64,000 nt of DNA. It comes from Bradyrhizobium viridifuturi. Its GTDB lineage: Bacteria; Pseudomonadota; Alphaproteobacteria; Rhizobiales; Xanthobacteraceae. Of this stretch, positions 20,864 to 30,668 are shown piece by piece. A program made the translations under genes and the position numbers. The notes below the pieces were generated by a model. It searched no databases. It was not told the DNA's origin and saw nothing but the letters and a program-made list of their open reading frames with translations. The stretch's first letter is position 1. Every line of letters starts with the position of its first letter. The DNA lies in NCBI RefSeq assembly GCF_001238275.1, contig NZ_LGTB01000017.1:62001-126000 (forward strand), written 5' to 3'.

Positions 20864-22489
20864 ATGGACGCGATCAACCAGCCGCTGCTCGATGTCCGTG
20901 ACCTCTCGGTCGCCTTCGGCCGTTCGCTTGCGGTCGACGGCATCTCGTTCTCGATCAAGCGCGGCGAGTGCGTCGCGCTGGTCGGCGAATCCGGTTCGGG
21001 GAAATCCGTCAGTGCGCTGTCGGTGCTGAAGCTGCTGCCCTATCCGACGGCCTCGCATCCCTCCGGCGCGATCCGGTTCCGCGGCCGCGATCTGCTGGCC
21101 GCATCCGACCAGGAGATGCGCGAGGTCCGCGGCAACGACATCTCGATCATCTTCCAGGAGCCGATGACCTCGCTCAATCCGCTCCAGACCATCGAGACCC
21201 AGATCGGCGAGATCCTGTCGCTGCATCGGGGCGTCAGTGGCGCGGCAGCTCGGGCGCGGACGCTGGAACTGCTCGGCCAGGTCGGCATCCCCGAGCCGGA
21301 GACCCGGCTGAAGAGCTATCCGCACCAATTGTCCGGCGGCCAGCGCCAGCGCGTGATGATCGCGATGGCGCTCGCCAACGAGCCCGATCTCTTGATCGCG
21401 GACGAGCCGACCACCGCGCTCGACGTCACCGTGCAGGCGCAGATCCTGGCGCTATTGGCCGAGATCCGTGCTCGGCTCGGCATGAGCCTCTTGTTCATCA
21501 CCCACGATCTCGGCATCGTCCGCCGCATCGCCGACACGGTCTGCGTGATGAACAGCGGCAAGATCGTCGAGCAGGGCCCGGTCGAGCAGGTCTTCACCGC
21601 CCCGCAGCACGCCTATACCAAGGCGCTGCTGGCGGCCGAGCCGAAGCCGGATCCGGCGCCGCCGCAGCCGGACGCGCCGGTCGTGATGTCGGCGGACAAT
21701 CTCAAGGTCTGGTTTCCGATCAAGCGCGGGCTGCTGCGCTCGACCGTCGGCCACATCAAGGCGGTCGATGGCGTCAGCCTCGCGGTGCGCAAGGGCGAGA
21801 CACTCGGCGTGGTCGGCGAATCCGGCTCCGGCAAGACCACGCTTGGGCTCGCGCTGCTCAGGCTGATTTCGTCCGACGGCCCGATCGTGTTCCTCGGCAA
21901 GGATATCCAGGGGCTGCGCTTCAAGCAGATGCGGCCGTTCCGCCGCGACATGCAGATCGTGTTCCAGGACCCGTTCGGCTCGCTCAGCCCGCGCATGTCG
22001 GTGGCCGACATCATCGCCGAGGGGCTCGAGGTGCACCAGACACAGCTCTCGCGCGAGGAGCGCGAGGCGCGGGTGATCAAGGCATTGAAGGATGTCGGGC
22101 TCGATCCGGAATGGCGGTTTCGCTATCCGCATGAATTCTCCGGCGGCCAGCGCCAGCGCATCTCGATCGCCCGCGCGGTCGTGCTGGAGCCGAACTTCGT
22201 CGTGCTGGACGAGCCGACCAGTGCGCTCGACATGCTGTTCCAGGCCCAGATGGTCGATCTGCTGCGCGACCTGCAGCGCAAGCGCGATCTCACCTACATG
22301 TTCATCTCGCACGATCTGCGCGTGGTTGCCTCGCTGGCGAGCCATCTGATCGTGATGAAGTCCGGCAAGGTCGAGGAGGAGGGGCCGGCCTCCGAGCTGT
22401 TCAAGAATCCGAAGAGCGACTACACCCGCGCGCTGTTCGCCGCTGCGTTCCGGCATGAAGCGGAGGGCGGAGGGACGGTGGCGACGTAG
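20864..22489 (+). CDS. yejF: Peptide ABC transporter ATP-binding protein YejF
   Basis: A 541-residue fusion of two ABC ATPases, the usual YejF form. Domain 1: Walker A GESGSGKSV, signature LSGGQRQRVMIAMA, Walker B LLIADEPTTALD. Domain 2: Walker A GESGSGKTT, signature FSGGQRQRISIARA, Walker B FVVLDEPTSALD. All catalytic motifs are intact in both halves. It powers YejBE at the cytoplasmic face and closes the yejAABEF operon, which is followed by a palindromic repeat. Confidence 0.94.
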   Translation: MDAINQPLLDVRDLSVAFGRSLAVDGISFSIKRGECVALVGESGSGKSVSALSVLKLLPYPTASHPSGAIRFRGRDLLAASDQEMREVRGNDISIIFQEPMTSLNPLQTIETQIGEILSLHRGVSGAAARARTLELLGQVGIPEPETRLKSYPHQLSGGQRQRVMIAMALANEPDLLIADEPTTALDVTVQAQILALLAEIRARLGMSLLFITHDLGIVRRIADTVCVMNSGKIVEQGPVEQVFTAPQHAYTKALLAAEPKPDPAPPQPDAPVVMSADNLKVWFPIKRGLLRSTVGHIKAVDGVSLAVRKGETLGVVGESGSGKTTLGLALLRLISSDGPIVFLGKDIQGLRFKQMRPFRRDMQIVFQDPFGSLSPRMSVADIIAEGLEVHQTQLSREEREARVIKALKDVGLDPEWRFRYPHEFSGGQRQRISIARAVVLEPNFVVLDEPTSALDMLFQAQMVDLLRDLQRKRDLTYMFISHDLRVVASLASHLIVMKSGKVEEEGPASELFKNPKSDYTRALFAAAFRHEAEGGGTVAT

Positions 22490-22498
22490 CCTGCGCTC

Positions 22499-22601
22499 GT
22501 CATTCCGGGGCTCGCGAAGCGAGAACCCGGCATCCATCGAGCCGCACGTTCAATGGATGAATCGATTCCGGGCTCGACGCTGCGCGCCGCCCGAAATGAC
22601 G
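22499..22601. repeat. Palindromic intergenic repeat, GTCATTCCGGG type
   Basis: It opens GTCATTCCGGGGCTCGCGAA and ends in the inverse-like GGGCTCGACGC then CCGAAATGAC, with internal CATCCAT / ATGGATG arms. It lies between the convergent ends of yejF and the NlpC/P60 gene. This is a different family from the copies at 4825 and 12030. Confidence 0.65.
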
Positions 22602-22604
22602 CGA

Positions 22605-23447
22605 TCAAAGCCGCTTGATTGCCACGACCTCGCTGCCGGCGGCCTTGATCCGCGCGATCGCGGCCTGCGTGTTCTCCACGACCGTCGCCATGTGATGCGC
22701 ATTGGCGTGAACGATCGTCGTCGCATCGCGCGCAATCGCGACATGGCCTTTCCAGAAGATCAGATCGCCACGCTGCAGATGCTTCGATTCTGCTGAAGCC
22801 AATTCGCCGCCGAGTCCCTCCTGCTGCATGTCGCTGTCGCGCGGGCAGCCGGTGCCTGAGGCCGTCAGCGCGATCTGCACCAGACCGGAGCAGTCGATGC
22901 CGAGGCTCGACTTGCCGCCCCAGAGATAGGGCGTGCCGACGAATTGCTCGGCGATGGCGACGAAATCCGGCGCCATCGTGTCGAGCGGCGCGAGATGCCG
23001 ACGCGGCAGGTGCCAGCCCTCGCGGGTCACCGCGAAGGCGCCGTCCTCGCGGATGATTGCGAGCTTGCTCCCCAGCGCCAACGCCTCGATCGGTGGCAGC
23101 TTGATCGACTGCCCCGGGAACGCCAGCGTGCGCAGCGCCGTCACCTTGTGCGTGGGCGCAACGCCGGGCTTAGCGAGCGTGGCATCGGGAATCCAGCCGA
23201 CATATCCGTCATCGGCGAGCTGGCCCCAGGCCCAGCCTTCGCCGTTGCGGTCGTAGATCGTGACGCGCTCGCCGCGCAGCGCCTGCGTCATCTGTTCGGC
23301 ATCGGCGGCCGGCGCCCGCCGCAGCGGCGCGATGGCATCCATGACCTCGAAGGTCTCGCCTTCGACGAAGCGTGCAGCCTTGACCTTGCCCTCGAGATAT
23401 TTCGCGGCGACGTCGTCGCGGGCGGGAGTGAGGCGGGGATCATCCAT
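22605..23447 (-). CDS. NlpC/P60-family (C40) cell-wall hydrolase
   Basis: A 280-residue protein. Residues 1-125 look like paired SH3-type segments (LRGERVTIYDRNGEGWAWGQ and VGWIPDATL). The C-terminal domain is an NlpC/P60 cysteine peptidase with Cys in GIDCSGLVQ, His in WKGHVAIARD and a third polar residue in VHANAHHMA. Such enzymes cleave D-Glu-to-diamino-acid bonds in cell-wall peptides. No signal peptide is visible, suggesting a cytoplasmic role in recycling of wall peptides. It overlaps the stop of the upstream aminopeptidase by 8 bases, which supports a joint role in peptide breakdown. Confidence 0.87.
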   Translation of the reverse strand: MDDPRLTPARDDVAAKYLEGKVKAARFVEGETFEVMDAIAPLRRAPAADAEQMTQALRGERVTIYDRNGEGWAWGQLADDGYVGWIPDATLAKPGVAPTHKVTALRTLAFPGQSIKLPPIEALALGSKLAIIREDGAFAVTREGWHLPRRHLAPLDTMAPDFVAIAEQFVGTPYLWGGKSSLGIDCSGLVQIALTASGTGCPRDSDMQQEGLGGELASAESKHLQRGDLIFWKGHVAIARDATTIVHANAHHMATVVENTQAAIARIKAAGSEVVAIKRL

Positions 23448-24818
23448 AACGCTGACTCAGCAACTTGTAGATCGCGCGCGCGGCCTGGCACTCGCCGCCT
23501 TCGGGGCGGCCGGGCTTTGCGGATGGCGTCCAGCCGTAGATGTCGACATGCAGCCAGCTCCTGGCGTGCTCGACGAAGCGCTGCAGGAACAGCGCGCAGG
23601 TGATCGAGCCCGCAAAACCGCCTGATGGCGCGTTGGTGATGTCGGCGGTCTTGGAGTCGAGCCAAATATCGTAGGCCGGCCAAAGCGGCATCCGCCACAA
23701 CGGGTCGTTCTCGCTCCTTGCACACGTCGCGACGTCGCCGGCGAGCGCCTCGTCATTGGTGTAGAACGGCGGCAAATCCGGGCCCAGCGCCACCCGCGCC
23801 GCGCCGGTCAGCGTGCCGAGATCGACCAGCAGATCCGGTGTTTCCTCGTCGGCCAGCGCCAGCGCATCGGCGAGCACCAGCCGTCCCTCGGCGTCGGTGT
23901 TGCCGATCTCGACGGTGATGCCCTTGCGCGACTTGAAGATGTCGAGCGGGCGGAACGCGTTGCCGGCAACCGCATTCTCGACCGCCGGGATCAGCACGCG
24001 CAGCCGCACCTTCAGCTTTGCGTCCATCACCATCTGTGCCAGCGCCAGCACATTGGCGGCGCCGCCCATGTCCTTCTTCATCAGCAGCATGCCGCTCGAC
24101 GGCTTGAGGTCGAGCCCGCCGGTGTCGAAGCAGACGCCCTTGCCGACCAGCGTCACCTTGGGATGGGCCGGATCGCCCCAGCTCAGATCGATCAGCCGCG
24201 GCGCGCGCGTCGACGCCATGCCGACGGCGTGGATCAGCGGGAAGTTCTGCGCGAGCTCGTCGCCGTCGATGCAATTAAAGGTGGCGCCGAACCGGCTTGC
24301 GAGATCGCGCGCCACTTCGGCGAGCTCGGCTGGGCCCATGTCGTTGGACGGCGTGTTGATGAGGTCGCGCGCCAGCGCCGCGGCGTCCGCCATCCGCGCG
24401 ATCTCGGCGGTGTCGACGCGTCGGGCGGCATCAGGCGGACCTCGGGGGCCTTGTTCTTGCGATAGCGGCCGAAGCGGTAGCAGCCGAGCGCGAAGGCGAG
24501 CGCGGCGAGCCGCGTGTCATGCGGCGCATTGGCAAAGCGGTAGACGCCCGGCGGCAGCAGGCCCGGCAGGGCGCCGGGCCGGAACGGATCGCGCGCCTTG
24601 TGGTCGGCATCCTCGAGGCCGAACAGCACCTGCGCAATGCCGCCGTCGGCCGCCGGCAGGGCAAGGGATTTGCCGGGCTTGGCCTCAAACCCGTTGGCCT
24701 CGGCGAACTGGCGCGCCGGCTCCGGCAATTCGCTGCGGATCGCATCCCAAGTCGCCTTGGTAACGAAGATGATCGGCGTGACGGCGGTCGTGGGTGCGGT
24801 CTCGAATACGGATGGCAT
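23440..24818 (-). CDS. M17 leucyl aminopeptidase family protein (frameshifted)
   Basis: A 459-residue protein when corrected. The N-terminal domain is poorly conserved; the C-terminal catalytic domain shows LVGKGVCFDTGGLDLKPSSG (active Lys and zinc Asp), MKKDMGGAANVL and GNTDAEGRLVLADAL, the metal-binding motif of M17 enzymes. These release N-terminal residues in the cytoplasm using two metal ions. The frame breaks near 24419: RLMPPD should continue GVDTAEIARMADAAALAR, needing GACGGCGTC for GACGCGTC. Start 24818 is kept as it gives the full N-terminal domain. It is followed directly by the overlapping NlpC/P60 gene. Confidence 0.87.
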
Positions 24819-24944
24819 GCGGCTCTCGGCTGTTCTGGCGTCGTGGGTCGCTACTACACGCCTTTCATGGCGGAAGGTAGCGCGCCCGCGGTTGACGTGA
24901 CCTGCGGGATTGGAACCGGGCGCCCGGCCGGCCGTGCCGGGCAG

Positions 24945-24959
24945 TTAACCAGACGTTAG
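24945..24959 (+). promoter_or_regulatory. Candidate CtrA box upstream of tadD
   Basis: TTAA-N7-TTAG (24945-24959), with a further TTAA at 24962. The consensus for the alphaproteobacterial cell-cycle regulator CtrA is TTAA-N7-TTAA. It lies about 70 bases before the tadD start. CtrA controls Tad pilus genes in Caulobacter; here the link is inference. Confidence 0.3.
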
Positions 24960-25025
24960 GGTTAACAGTCTATTGCTGACACGCTCAGTTGGATCCATTC
25001 GCCCGATTTCGTGAGTCACAGTGCC

Positions 25026-25823
25026 ATGCGTCGACAGTCCAATTTGACCCGGCATCTCGCTTCCGCAGCCCTCATGACGGTCTTGGCCGCGGGGCTTGGC
25101 GGTTGCCAGACCATGTCCGACGTGACCGGATCGATCGCGTCGCGCTCGGATCCCACGCCCGACGATCCACGTCGCGCCGTCGAGCTCTATGGCGAGCGTT
25201 ATCGCAAGAACCCCAAGGATGTCGACGCGGCGATCGCCTACGGCCAGGCGTTGCGCATGAGCGGACAGCGTTCGCAGGCCTGCGCCGTGCTGGAGCAGGC
25301 CACGCTCGCCAGCCCCGGCAGCAAGCCGCTGCTCGCCGCCTATGGCCGTGCGCTCGCCGACAACGGCAATTCGCAGGCTGCGTTCGACGTGTTGAGCCGC
25401 GCGCACAGCCCGGACAATCCGGACTGGCGGATCCTGTCGGTGCAGGGCACCACGCTCGACAAGTTGAACCGGCACGAGGAAGCGCGGCGCTATTACGCGA
25501 GTGCGCTGCGGTTGGCTCCGGACGAGCCGTCGGTGCTGTCCAATCTCGGTCTCTCCTACATGCTGACCAAAGAATTGCCGAAGGCAGAAGAGACGCTGCG
25601 CCAGGCCTATGCCAGCGCCCGCGCCGACACCCGCATCCGGCAGAACCTTGCGCTGGTGGTCGGCCTGCAGGGCCGCTTCGCGGAGGCCGAAACCATCGTC
25701 AAGGCCGACCTGCCGGCGGATGAGGCGGCGGCCAACGTCGCCTATCTCCGCGACATGTTGAACCGCAAGGACGGGCCGCGGACCGCATCACGCGCCGCAC
25801 CTGTCGTCGCCAAGGACGACTAG
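25026..25823 (+). CDS. tadD: Tad pilus assembly lipoprotein TadD, TPR-containing
   Basis: A 265-residue outer-membrane lipoprotein candidate. A signal peptide ends in the lipobox LGGC, followed by TPR repeats over about residues 50-230 (LYGERYRKNPKDVDAAIAYG; NRHEEARRYYASALRLAPDE; LSYMLTKELPKAEETLRQAY). TadD proteins act as pilotins for assembly of the Tad secretin. The ATG at 25026 is chosen; a GTG at 25011 would add five residues. It is transcribed towards tadC, with a shared terminator between them. Confidence 0.82.
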   Translation: MRRQSNLTRHLASAALMTVLAAGLGGCQTMSDVTGSIASRSDPTPDDPRRAVELYGERYRKNPKDVDAAIAYGQALRMSGQRSQACAVLEQATLASPGSKPLLAAYGRALADNGNSQAAFDVLSRAHSPDNPDWRILSVQGTTLDKLNRHEEARRYYASALRLAPDEPSVLSNLGLSYMLTKELPKAEETLRQAYASARADTRIRQNLALVVGLQGRFAEAETIVKADLPADEAAANVAYLRDMLNRKDGPRTASRAAPVVAKDD

Positions 25824-25888
25824 CTCTCCGCTCCTTTTGCGCTCGATAGCGCAGCTCTCGGCTCGCGAAGCCCATGTGCGCACAAAAG

Positions 25889-25915
25889 AAAACGCCCGGC
25901 ATTGCCGGGCGTTTT
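25889..25915. terminator. Bidirectional terminator between tadD and tadC
   Basis: AAAACGCCCGGC (25889-25900) pairs with GCCGGGCGTTTT (25904-25915) around ATT. The symmetrical A and T ends let it work for both convergent genes. Confidence 0.85.
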
Positions 25916-25936
25916 CGTAGGCGCTGCTTGCGCAGC

Positions 25937-26911
25937 TCAGTGCATCGTGGCGATCTTGATGTAGGACGGCCCGAGGATCACGATGAACAGGCAAGGCAGG
26001 AAGAACAGGATCATCGGCACAGTCAGCTTGGGCGGCAGCGCCGCGGCCTTCTTCTCGGCTTCGTTCATGCGCATGTCGCGGTTTTCCTGCGCCATCACGC
26101 GCAGGCTCTGCCCGAGCGGCGTGCCGTAACGTTCGGATTGCTGCAAGGCCATGCAGACCGACTTCACGCCTTCGAGGCCGGTGCGGCGCGCCAGGTTCTC
26201 GTAGGCGGACTTGCGGTCCTGCAGGTAGGACAATTCCGCGGTGGTCAGCGCGAACTCCTCCGACAGCGCGATCGACTGTCCGACGATCTCGTTGGCGACC
26301 TTGCGGAACGCGACCTCGACCGACATGCCCGACTCGATGCAGATCAGCAGCAGGTCGAGTGAATCAGGGAAGGCGCGCTTGATCTGAAGTTGGCGCTTGG
26401 AGATCGCATTCTTCAGGAACAGCATCGGCGCCTGCAGACCGGCATAGGCCGCGCCGACGCAAATGCCGATCTTGAGCGTCAGCGACCAGGTCGCGCCCGC
26501 GATGAAGAAAGTGTAGATGATTGCGGCGATCAGCATCAGAACCGGCGTGATCGCCCGCGCTGCCAGGAAGTAGACATACGGCGCATGGCCGCGATAGCCG
26601 GCCATCACGAGCTTCTCGATTGCCGCTTCCTGAGCCAGCCATTTGGTGAGGTTCAGGTCATCCACCATCTTGGAGACGGCCTGCCTCGGCGTCTGGCGCA
26701 GCGTCACCTTTTCCGACTTGGCCAGGCGTTCGCGCTCGCGCTGCCGGAGGCGTTCGCGCTCGCTGGCGACGGCCTTCATCCGCTTGTTGAGGTCGCCGCC
26801 GGCGAGCAGCGGCATCACCAGCGTGTAGACCGTCGCGCTTGCCGCGAAGAAGGCAAGCAGCATGGTCATGAACCTGACGTCGTGGAGCTTGGCGACCATA
26901 ATATCAATCAT
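25937..26911 (-). CDS. tadC: Tad pilus inner-membrane platform protein TadC
   Basis: A 324-residue protein with an N-terminal helix, a charged Arg/Glu-rich stretch (about residues 43-65), and a type II secretion F domain (AFPDSLDLLLICIESGMSVEVAF, about residues 180-205) with C-terminal helices. TadC pairs with TadB to form the inner-membrane platform that passes pilin subunits to the growing fibre under CpaF power. The gap to tadB is 9 bases. Confidence 0.92.
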   Translation of the reverse strand: MIDIMVAKLHDVRFMTMLLAFFAASATVYTLVMPLLAGGDLNKRMKAVASERERLRQRERERLAKSEKVTLRQTPRQAVSKMVDDLNLTKWLAQEAAIEKLVMAGYRGHAPYVYFLAARAITPVLMLIAAIIYTFFIAGATWSLTLKIGICVGAAYAGLQAPMLFLKNAISKRQLQIKRAFPDSLDLLLICIESGMSVEVAFRKVANEIVGQSIALSEEFALTTAELSYLQDRKSAYENLARRTGLEGVKSVCMALQQSERYGTPLGQSLRVMAQENRDMRMNEAEKKAAALPPKLTVPMILFFLPCLFIVILGPSYIKIATMH

Positions 26912-26920
26912 GCTGCACCG

Positions 26921-27898
26921 TCAGAAATCGAAGTTGATCATCTTCTTCATCACCAGCACGCCGCACGTCATCCAGAGCGCGCAGCCGACCAGCATCAGCT
27001 GGCCCATCGAGTTCGTCCACAGCAGGGCGATGTAGTCCGGCGTCGTGAGGAACACGAGGATCATCACGATCGGCGGCAGCGAGCCGATGATGGCGGCGGA
27101 GGCCTTCGCTTCCATCGACATTGCCTGGATCTTCTCGGCCATCTTCTTGCGGTCGCGCAGCACCCGCGACAAATTGCCGAGCGCTTCGGACAAGTTGCCG
27201 CCGGACTTCTGCTGGATCGCGATCACGATGCCGAAGAAATTCGCCTCCGGCAGCGGCATGCGCTCGTAGAGCCGGGCGCAGGCCTCGCCGAGCGGCATGC
27301 CGATCGCCTGGGTCTCGATGATCGCGAGGAACTCGCTGCGCAGCGGCTCGGGCGCGTCGTTGACCACCGCCTTGAGCGATTCGAACAGCGGCAGGCCGGC
27401 CTTGATGCCGCGCACGATGACGTCGACGGCGTCGGGCAGCGCCTTCAGGAATGCTTTCTCCCGCCGCTTCTTCAGGAAGCCGAGCAGCCAGCGCGGAGCG
27501 CCGAGGCCCATTGCGAAGCCGATGCCAGCCGCACCGAGCAGTCCCCCGCCGACCATGAAGGCCGTGCCGAACCCGAACAGGCCGAGGGCGCCGGAGATCA
27601 TCCAGAATTTCTGCTCCGACCACTCCAGTCCGGCCTGCGAGATGCGGACGCCGAGCGGGACTTTCTTGTCCTTCTGCCGCCGCGCCTCGAGCTCCTTCAG
27701 CGACCCTTCGACCTGCTCGCGGCGGGAGCGCTGCGTGCGCTCACTGCCTCGTGTCGTCGACTGCTCGTTGCGCGCCACTGATGCACGGCGCGACTCGGCC
27801 TTCTTTTCCCCAGAGAGGTAGGGATACAGGAAGACCCAGGCGATGCCGCCCACGGTGGTGGCGGCGAGGAAGGCCAGAGCGAGCGTTTGCGTCTGCAT
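26921..27898 (-). CDS. tadB: Tad pilus inner-membrane platform protein TadB
   Basis: A 325-residue protein of the same T2SSF fold as TadC. Residues 1-25 form a first helix, a basic linker follows (about residues 30-75), and the conserved F domain includes LPDAVDVIVRGIKAGLPLFE. Further helices carry the C-terminal third. GGGGAG stands before the ATG. It sits between cpaF (11-base gap) and tadC in the cpa/tad operon. Confidence 0.92.
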   Translation of the reverse strand: MQTQTLALAFLAATTVGGIAWVFLYPYLSGEKKAESRRASVARNEQSTTRGSERTQRSRREQVEGSLKELEARRQKDKKVPLGVRISQAGLEWSEQKFWMISGALGLFGFGTAFMVGGGLLGAAGIGFAMGLGAPRWLLGFLKKRREKAFLKALPDAVDVIVRGIKAGLPLFESLKAVVNDAPEPLRSEFLAIIETQAIGMPLGEACARLYERMPLPEANFFGIVIAIQQKSGGNLSEALGNLSRVLRDRKKMAEKIQAMSMEAKASAAIIGSLPPIVMILVFLTTPDYIALLWTNSMGQLMLVGCALWMTCGVLVMKKMINFDF

Positions 27899-27909
27899 CC
27901 TGCGCTCCC

Positions 27910-29376
27910 CTAGACCGGCGCCGGCGAGTCGGAGGCGTCCAGCGCCGCCGCAAGCCGCTTCTCTTCATTGTAGTAGCGCGCCCGCTCCCAGAAGCGCGGC
28001 CGGCCGATGCCGGTCGAGCGGTGCTTGCCGATGATCTTGCCGTTGGCGTCTTCCCCGACCACGTCGTAGAGGAAGATGTCCTGGGTGATGATGGTGTCGC
28101 CTTCCATGCCCATCACCTCGGTGATGTGGGTGATGCGGCGCGAACCGTCGCGCAGGCGCGCAGCCTGCACGATGATGTCGACCGAGGCGCAGATCATCTC
28201 GCGAATGGTGCGTGAGGGAAGCGAGAAGCCGCCCATCGTGATCATGGATTCGCAGCGCGACAGGGCTTCGCGGGGATTGTTGGCGTGCAGCGTGCCCATC
28301 GAGCCGTCGTGGCCGGTGTTCATCGCCTGCAACAGGTCGAATGCCTCGGGTCCGCGGACTTCGCCGACGATGATGCGCTCGGGACGCATACGCAGGCAGT
28401 TGCGTACCAGCTCGCGCATCGTGACCTGGCCCTCGCCTTCGATGTTCGGTGGCCGGGTTTCCAGCCTCACCACATGCGGCTGCTGCAGCTGAAGTTCGGC
28501 GGCGTCTTCGCAGGTGATGATGCGTTCGTCGTGCTCGATATAGTTGGTCAGGCAGTTCAGCAGCGTGGTCTTGCCCGAACCGGTACCGCCCGAGATGATC
28601 ACGTTGCAGCGGACCCGGCCGATGATCTGCAGGATGGTCGCCCCTTCCGGCGTGATCGCGCCGAACTTGACGAGCTGCTCCAGCGTCAGTTTGTCCTTCT
28701 TGAATTTGCGGATGGTGAGCGCGGGTCCGTCGATCGCCAGCGGCGGCACGATGGCGTTGACGCGCGAGCCGTCGGCGAGGCGGGCGTCGCAGATCGGCGA
28801 GGATTCGTCGACGCGCCGGCCGACCTGGCTGACGATGCGCTGGCAGATGTTGAGCAGCTGCTGGTTGTCGCGAAAGCGGATGCCGGTGCGCTGGATCTTG
28901 CCGGCGACTTCGATGAACACGGTGCCTGCGCCGTTGACCATGATGTCGGCGATGTCGTCGCGCGACAGCAGGGGCTCCAGCGGTCCGTAGCCGAGCACGT
29001 CGTTGCAGATGTCGTCGAGCAGCTCTTCCTGCTCGGCGATCGACATCACGATGTTCTTGATCGCGATGATCTCGTTGACGATGTCGCGGATTTCCTCGCG
29101 CGCCGACTCGCTGTCCAGCTTGGCGAGCTGGGCAAGGTCGATCGCCTCGATCAGGGCGCCGAAGATCGTTGCCTTGACCTGATAGTAGTTGTCCGAGCGG
29201 CGGGCTTCGACGGCGGGAGCCGGCGGCGGCGGCTTGGCAGGGGCCAGCGGCGGCGACGAGATCGTCGGGGCGGCGGGCTCGCGCGCCATCGGCGACGATC
29301 CGGCAGGCTCCGGCGTCTGAAAGGCGGGCTTGGGTGCCCGCAAATCCCCATCGTTTCCGCTACGCTTACCAAACAC
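27910..29376 (-). CDS. cpaF: Tad pilus assembly ATPase CpaF/TadA
   Basis: A 488-residue secretion ATPase of the VirB11/PulE superfamily, here the single motor of the Tad system. An N-terminal Pro/Ala-rich tail (residues 15-60) precedes the domain. Catalytic motifs are Walker A ISGGTGSGKTTLLN, the Asp-box DAAELQLQ, Walker B PERIIVGEVRGPEAFD and the His-box GSMGTLHANNPREAL. The start is GTG 29376 with GGAG about 12 bases upstream. It lies 24 bases after cpaE. Confidence 0.94.
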   Translation of the reverse strand: MFGKRSGNDGDLRAPKPAFQTPEPAGSSPMAREPAAPTISSPPLAPAKPPPPAPAVEARRSDNYYQVKATIFGALIEAIDLAQLAKLDSESAREEIRDIVNEIIAIKNIVMSIAEQEELLDDICNDVLGYGPLEPLLSRDDIADIMVNGAGTVFIEVAGKIQRTGIRFRDNQQLLNICQRIVSQVGRRVDESSPICDARLADGSRVNAIVPPLAIDGPALTIRKFKKDKLTLEQLVKFGAITPEGATILQIIGRVRCNVIISGGTGSGKTTLLNCLTNYIEHDERIITCEDAAELQLQQPHVVRLETRPPNIEGEGQVTMRELVRNCLRMRPERIIVGEVRGPEAFDLLQAMNTGHDGSMGTLHANNPREALSRCESMITMGGFSLPSRTIREMICASVDIIVQAARLRDGSRRITHITEVMGMEGDTIITQDIFLYDVVGEDANGKIIGKHRSTGIGRPRFWERARYYNEEKRLAAALDASDSPAPV

Positions 29377-29400
29377 GACGTCTTGACTCCACGCGGACCA

Positions 29401-30668
29401 CTATTTGGACCGCAGCTTTTCGAGCAGGGGCGACAGGAAGGACCCCCTCGGCTTCTTGGTTTCGCCGCGGCCTGTCAGCCGCTGCGCCATCTGCAGAAAC
29501 ATCTCGACTGCGCGGTGATTGGCGGAGATCTCCGCGATCATCTGGCCGTTGTTGGCGGCTGAACCGAAGATCTGCGGATCGAACGGGATGGCGGCGATCG
29601 GCTGGCTTTCGATCGCCTTGGCGAATTCACCCGCTGCGATCTCCGGACGCTTCGGCACGCCGACCTGGTTCAGGCAGTACAGCGGCGCCCGGTCATTCGG
29701 CCGTGACGCCTTCAGGAGGTCGAACATGTTCTTGGCGTTGCGCAGATTGGCGAGATCGGGCGCCGCCACGATCAGGATGTCGTCGGCTGCGATCAGCGCG
29801 CGCTTGGTCCAGCCGGACCATTGGTGCGGCACGTCGAGCACGATGCAGGGCATCGTGGTGCGCAGCGTGTCGAAGATCGCATCGAACGCTTCGGCGCCGA
29901 ATCGTAGACCTTGTCGAGCGTCGCCGGCGCCGCCAGCAGGCTGAGGTGGTCGGTGCATTTCGACAGCAGGCGGTCGACGAAGGCGGTATCGACGCGGTCC
30001 GGCGAGAACACGGCATCGGCGATGCCCTGCGCCGGATCCTGGTTGTAGTTGAGGCCGGCGGTGCCGAACGCAAGGTCGAGATCGGCCACCACGGAATCGA
30101 GCGCCAGATCGCGGGCGATCGCCCAGGCGATATTGTGCGCGATCGTCGAGGCGCCGACGCCGCCCTTGGCGCCGACGATGGCGACGACGCGGCCGACCGC
30201 CTTGGCTTCCGGCGCCGAGAACAGGTTGCAGACCGCGCGTACCACGTCGATCGCATGCGCCGGCGCAATCACGTAGTCGCTGACGCCGCGGCGCACCAGC
30301 TCGCGGTACAGCGTGACGTCGTTGACCCGGCCGATCACGACCACCCTCGTGCCGGCGTCGCACACCGTGGCGAGCTGGTCGAGGCCGGCCAGAATGTCGC
30401 TGCGGCCCTCGGTCTCCAGGATGATGACGTTGGGCGTCGGCGCCGAGCGATAGGCCTCGATGGCGGCCGCCATGCCGCCCATCTGGATCTTGAGGTGAGC
30501 CTTGGCCAGCCGGCGATCCTCGCCCGCCGACTGCACGGCGGCGGCGGTCTCGACCGTTTCGCAGAACGCCTGAACCGAAACCCGTGGCGCCGGAGCAATA
30601 TGGTCGTCCACGGCCTGCGGCGGGGCGTCCGTCTGCTCTTCGGAGTTTTGCTGCGCGTAGGTGATCAT
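29401..30668 (-). CDS. cpaE: Tad pilus localisation protein CpaE/TadZ (frameshifted)
   Basis: A 422-residue protein when corrected. Residues 1-140 form a receiver-like domain (VIILETEGRSDILAGLDQLA) and the rest a MinD/ParA-like ATPase with the deviant Walker A VGAKGGVGASTIAHN and VVADLDLAFGTAG. It places the Tad machinery at the cell pole in Caulobacter. The frame breaks near 29900: KVYD should continue FGAEAFDAIFDTLR, needing one more T on the coding strand (GATTTCGG for GATTCGG). The start overlaps the cpaD stop (ATGA). Confidence 0.9.
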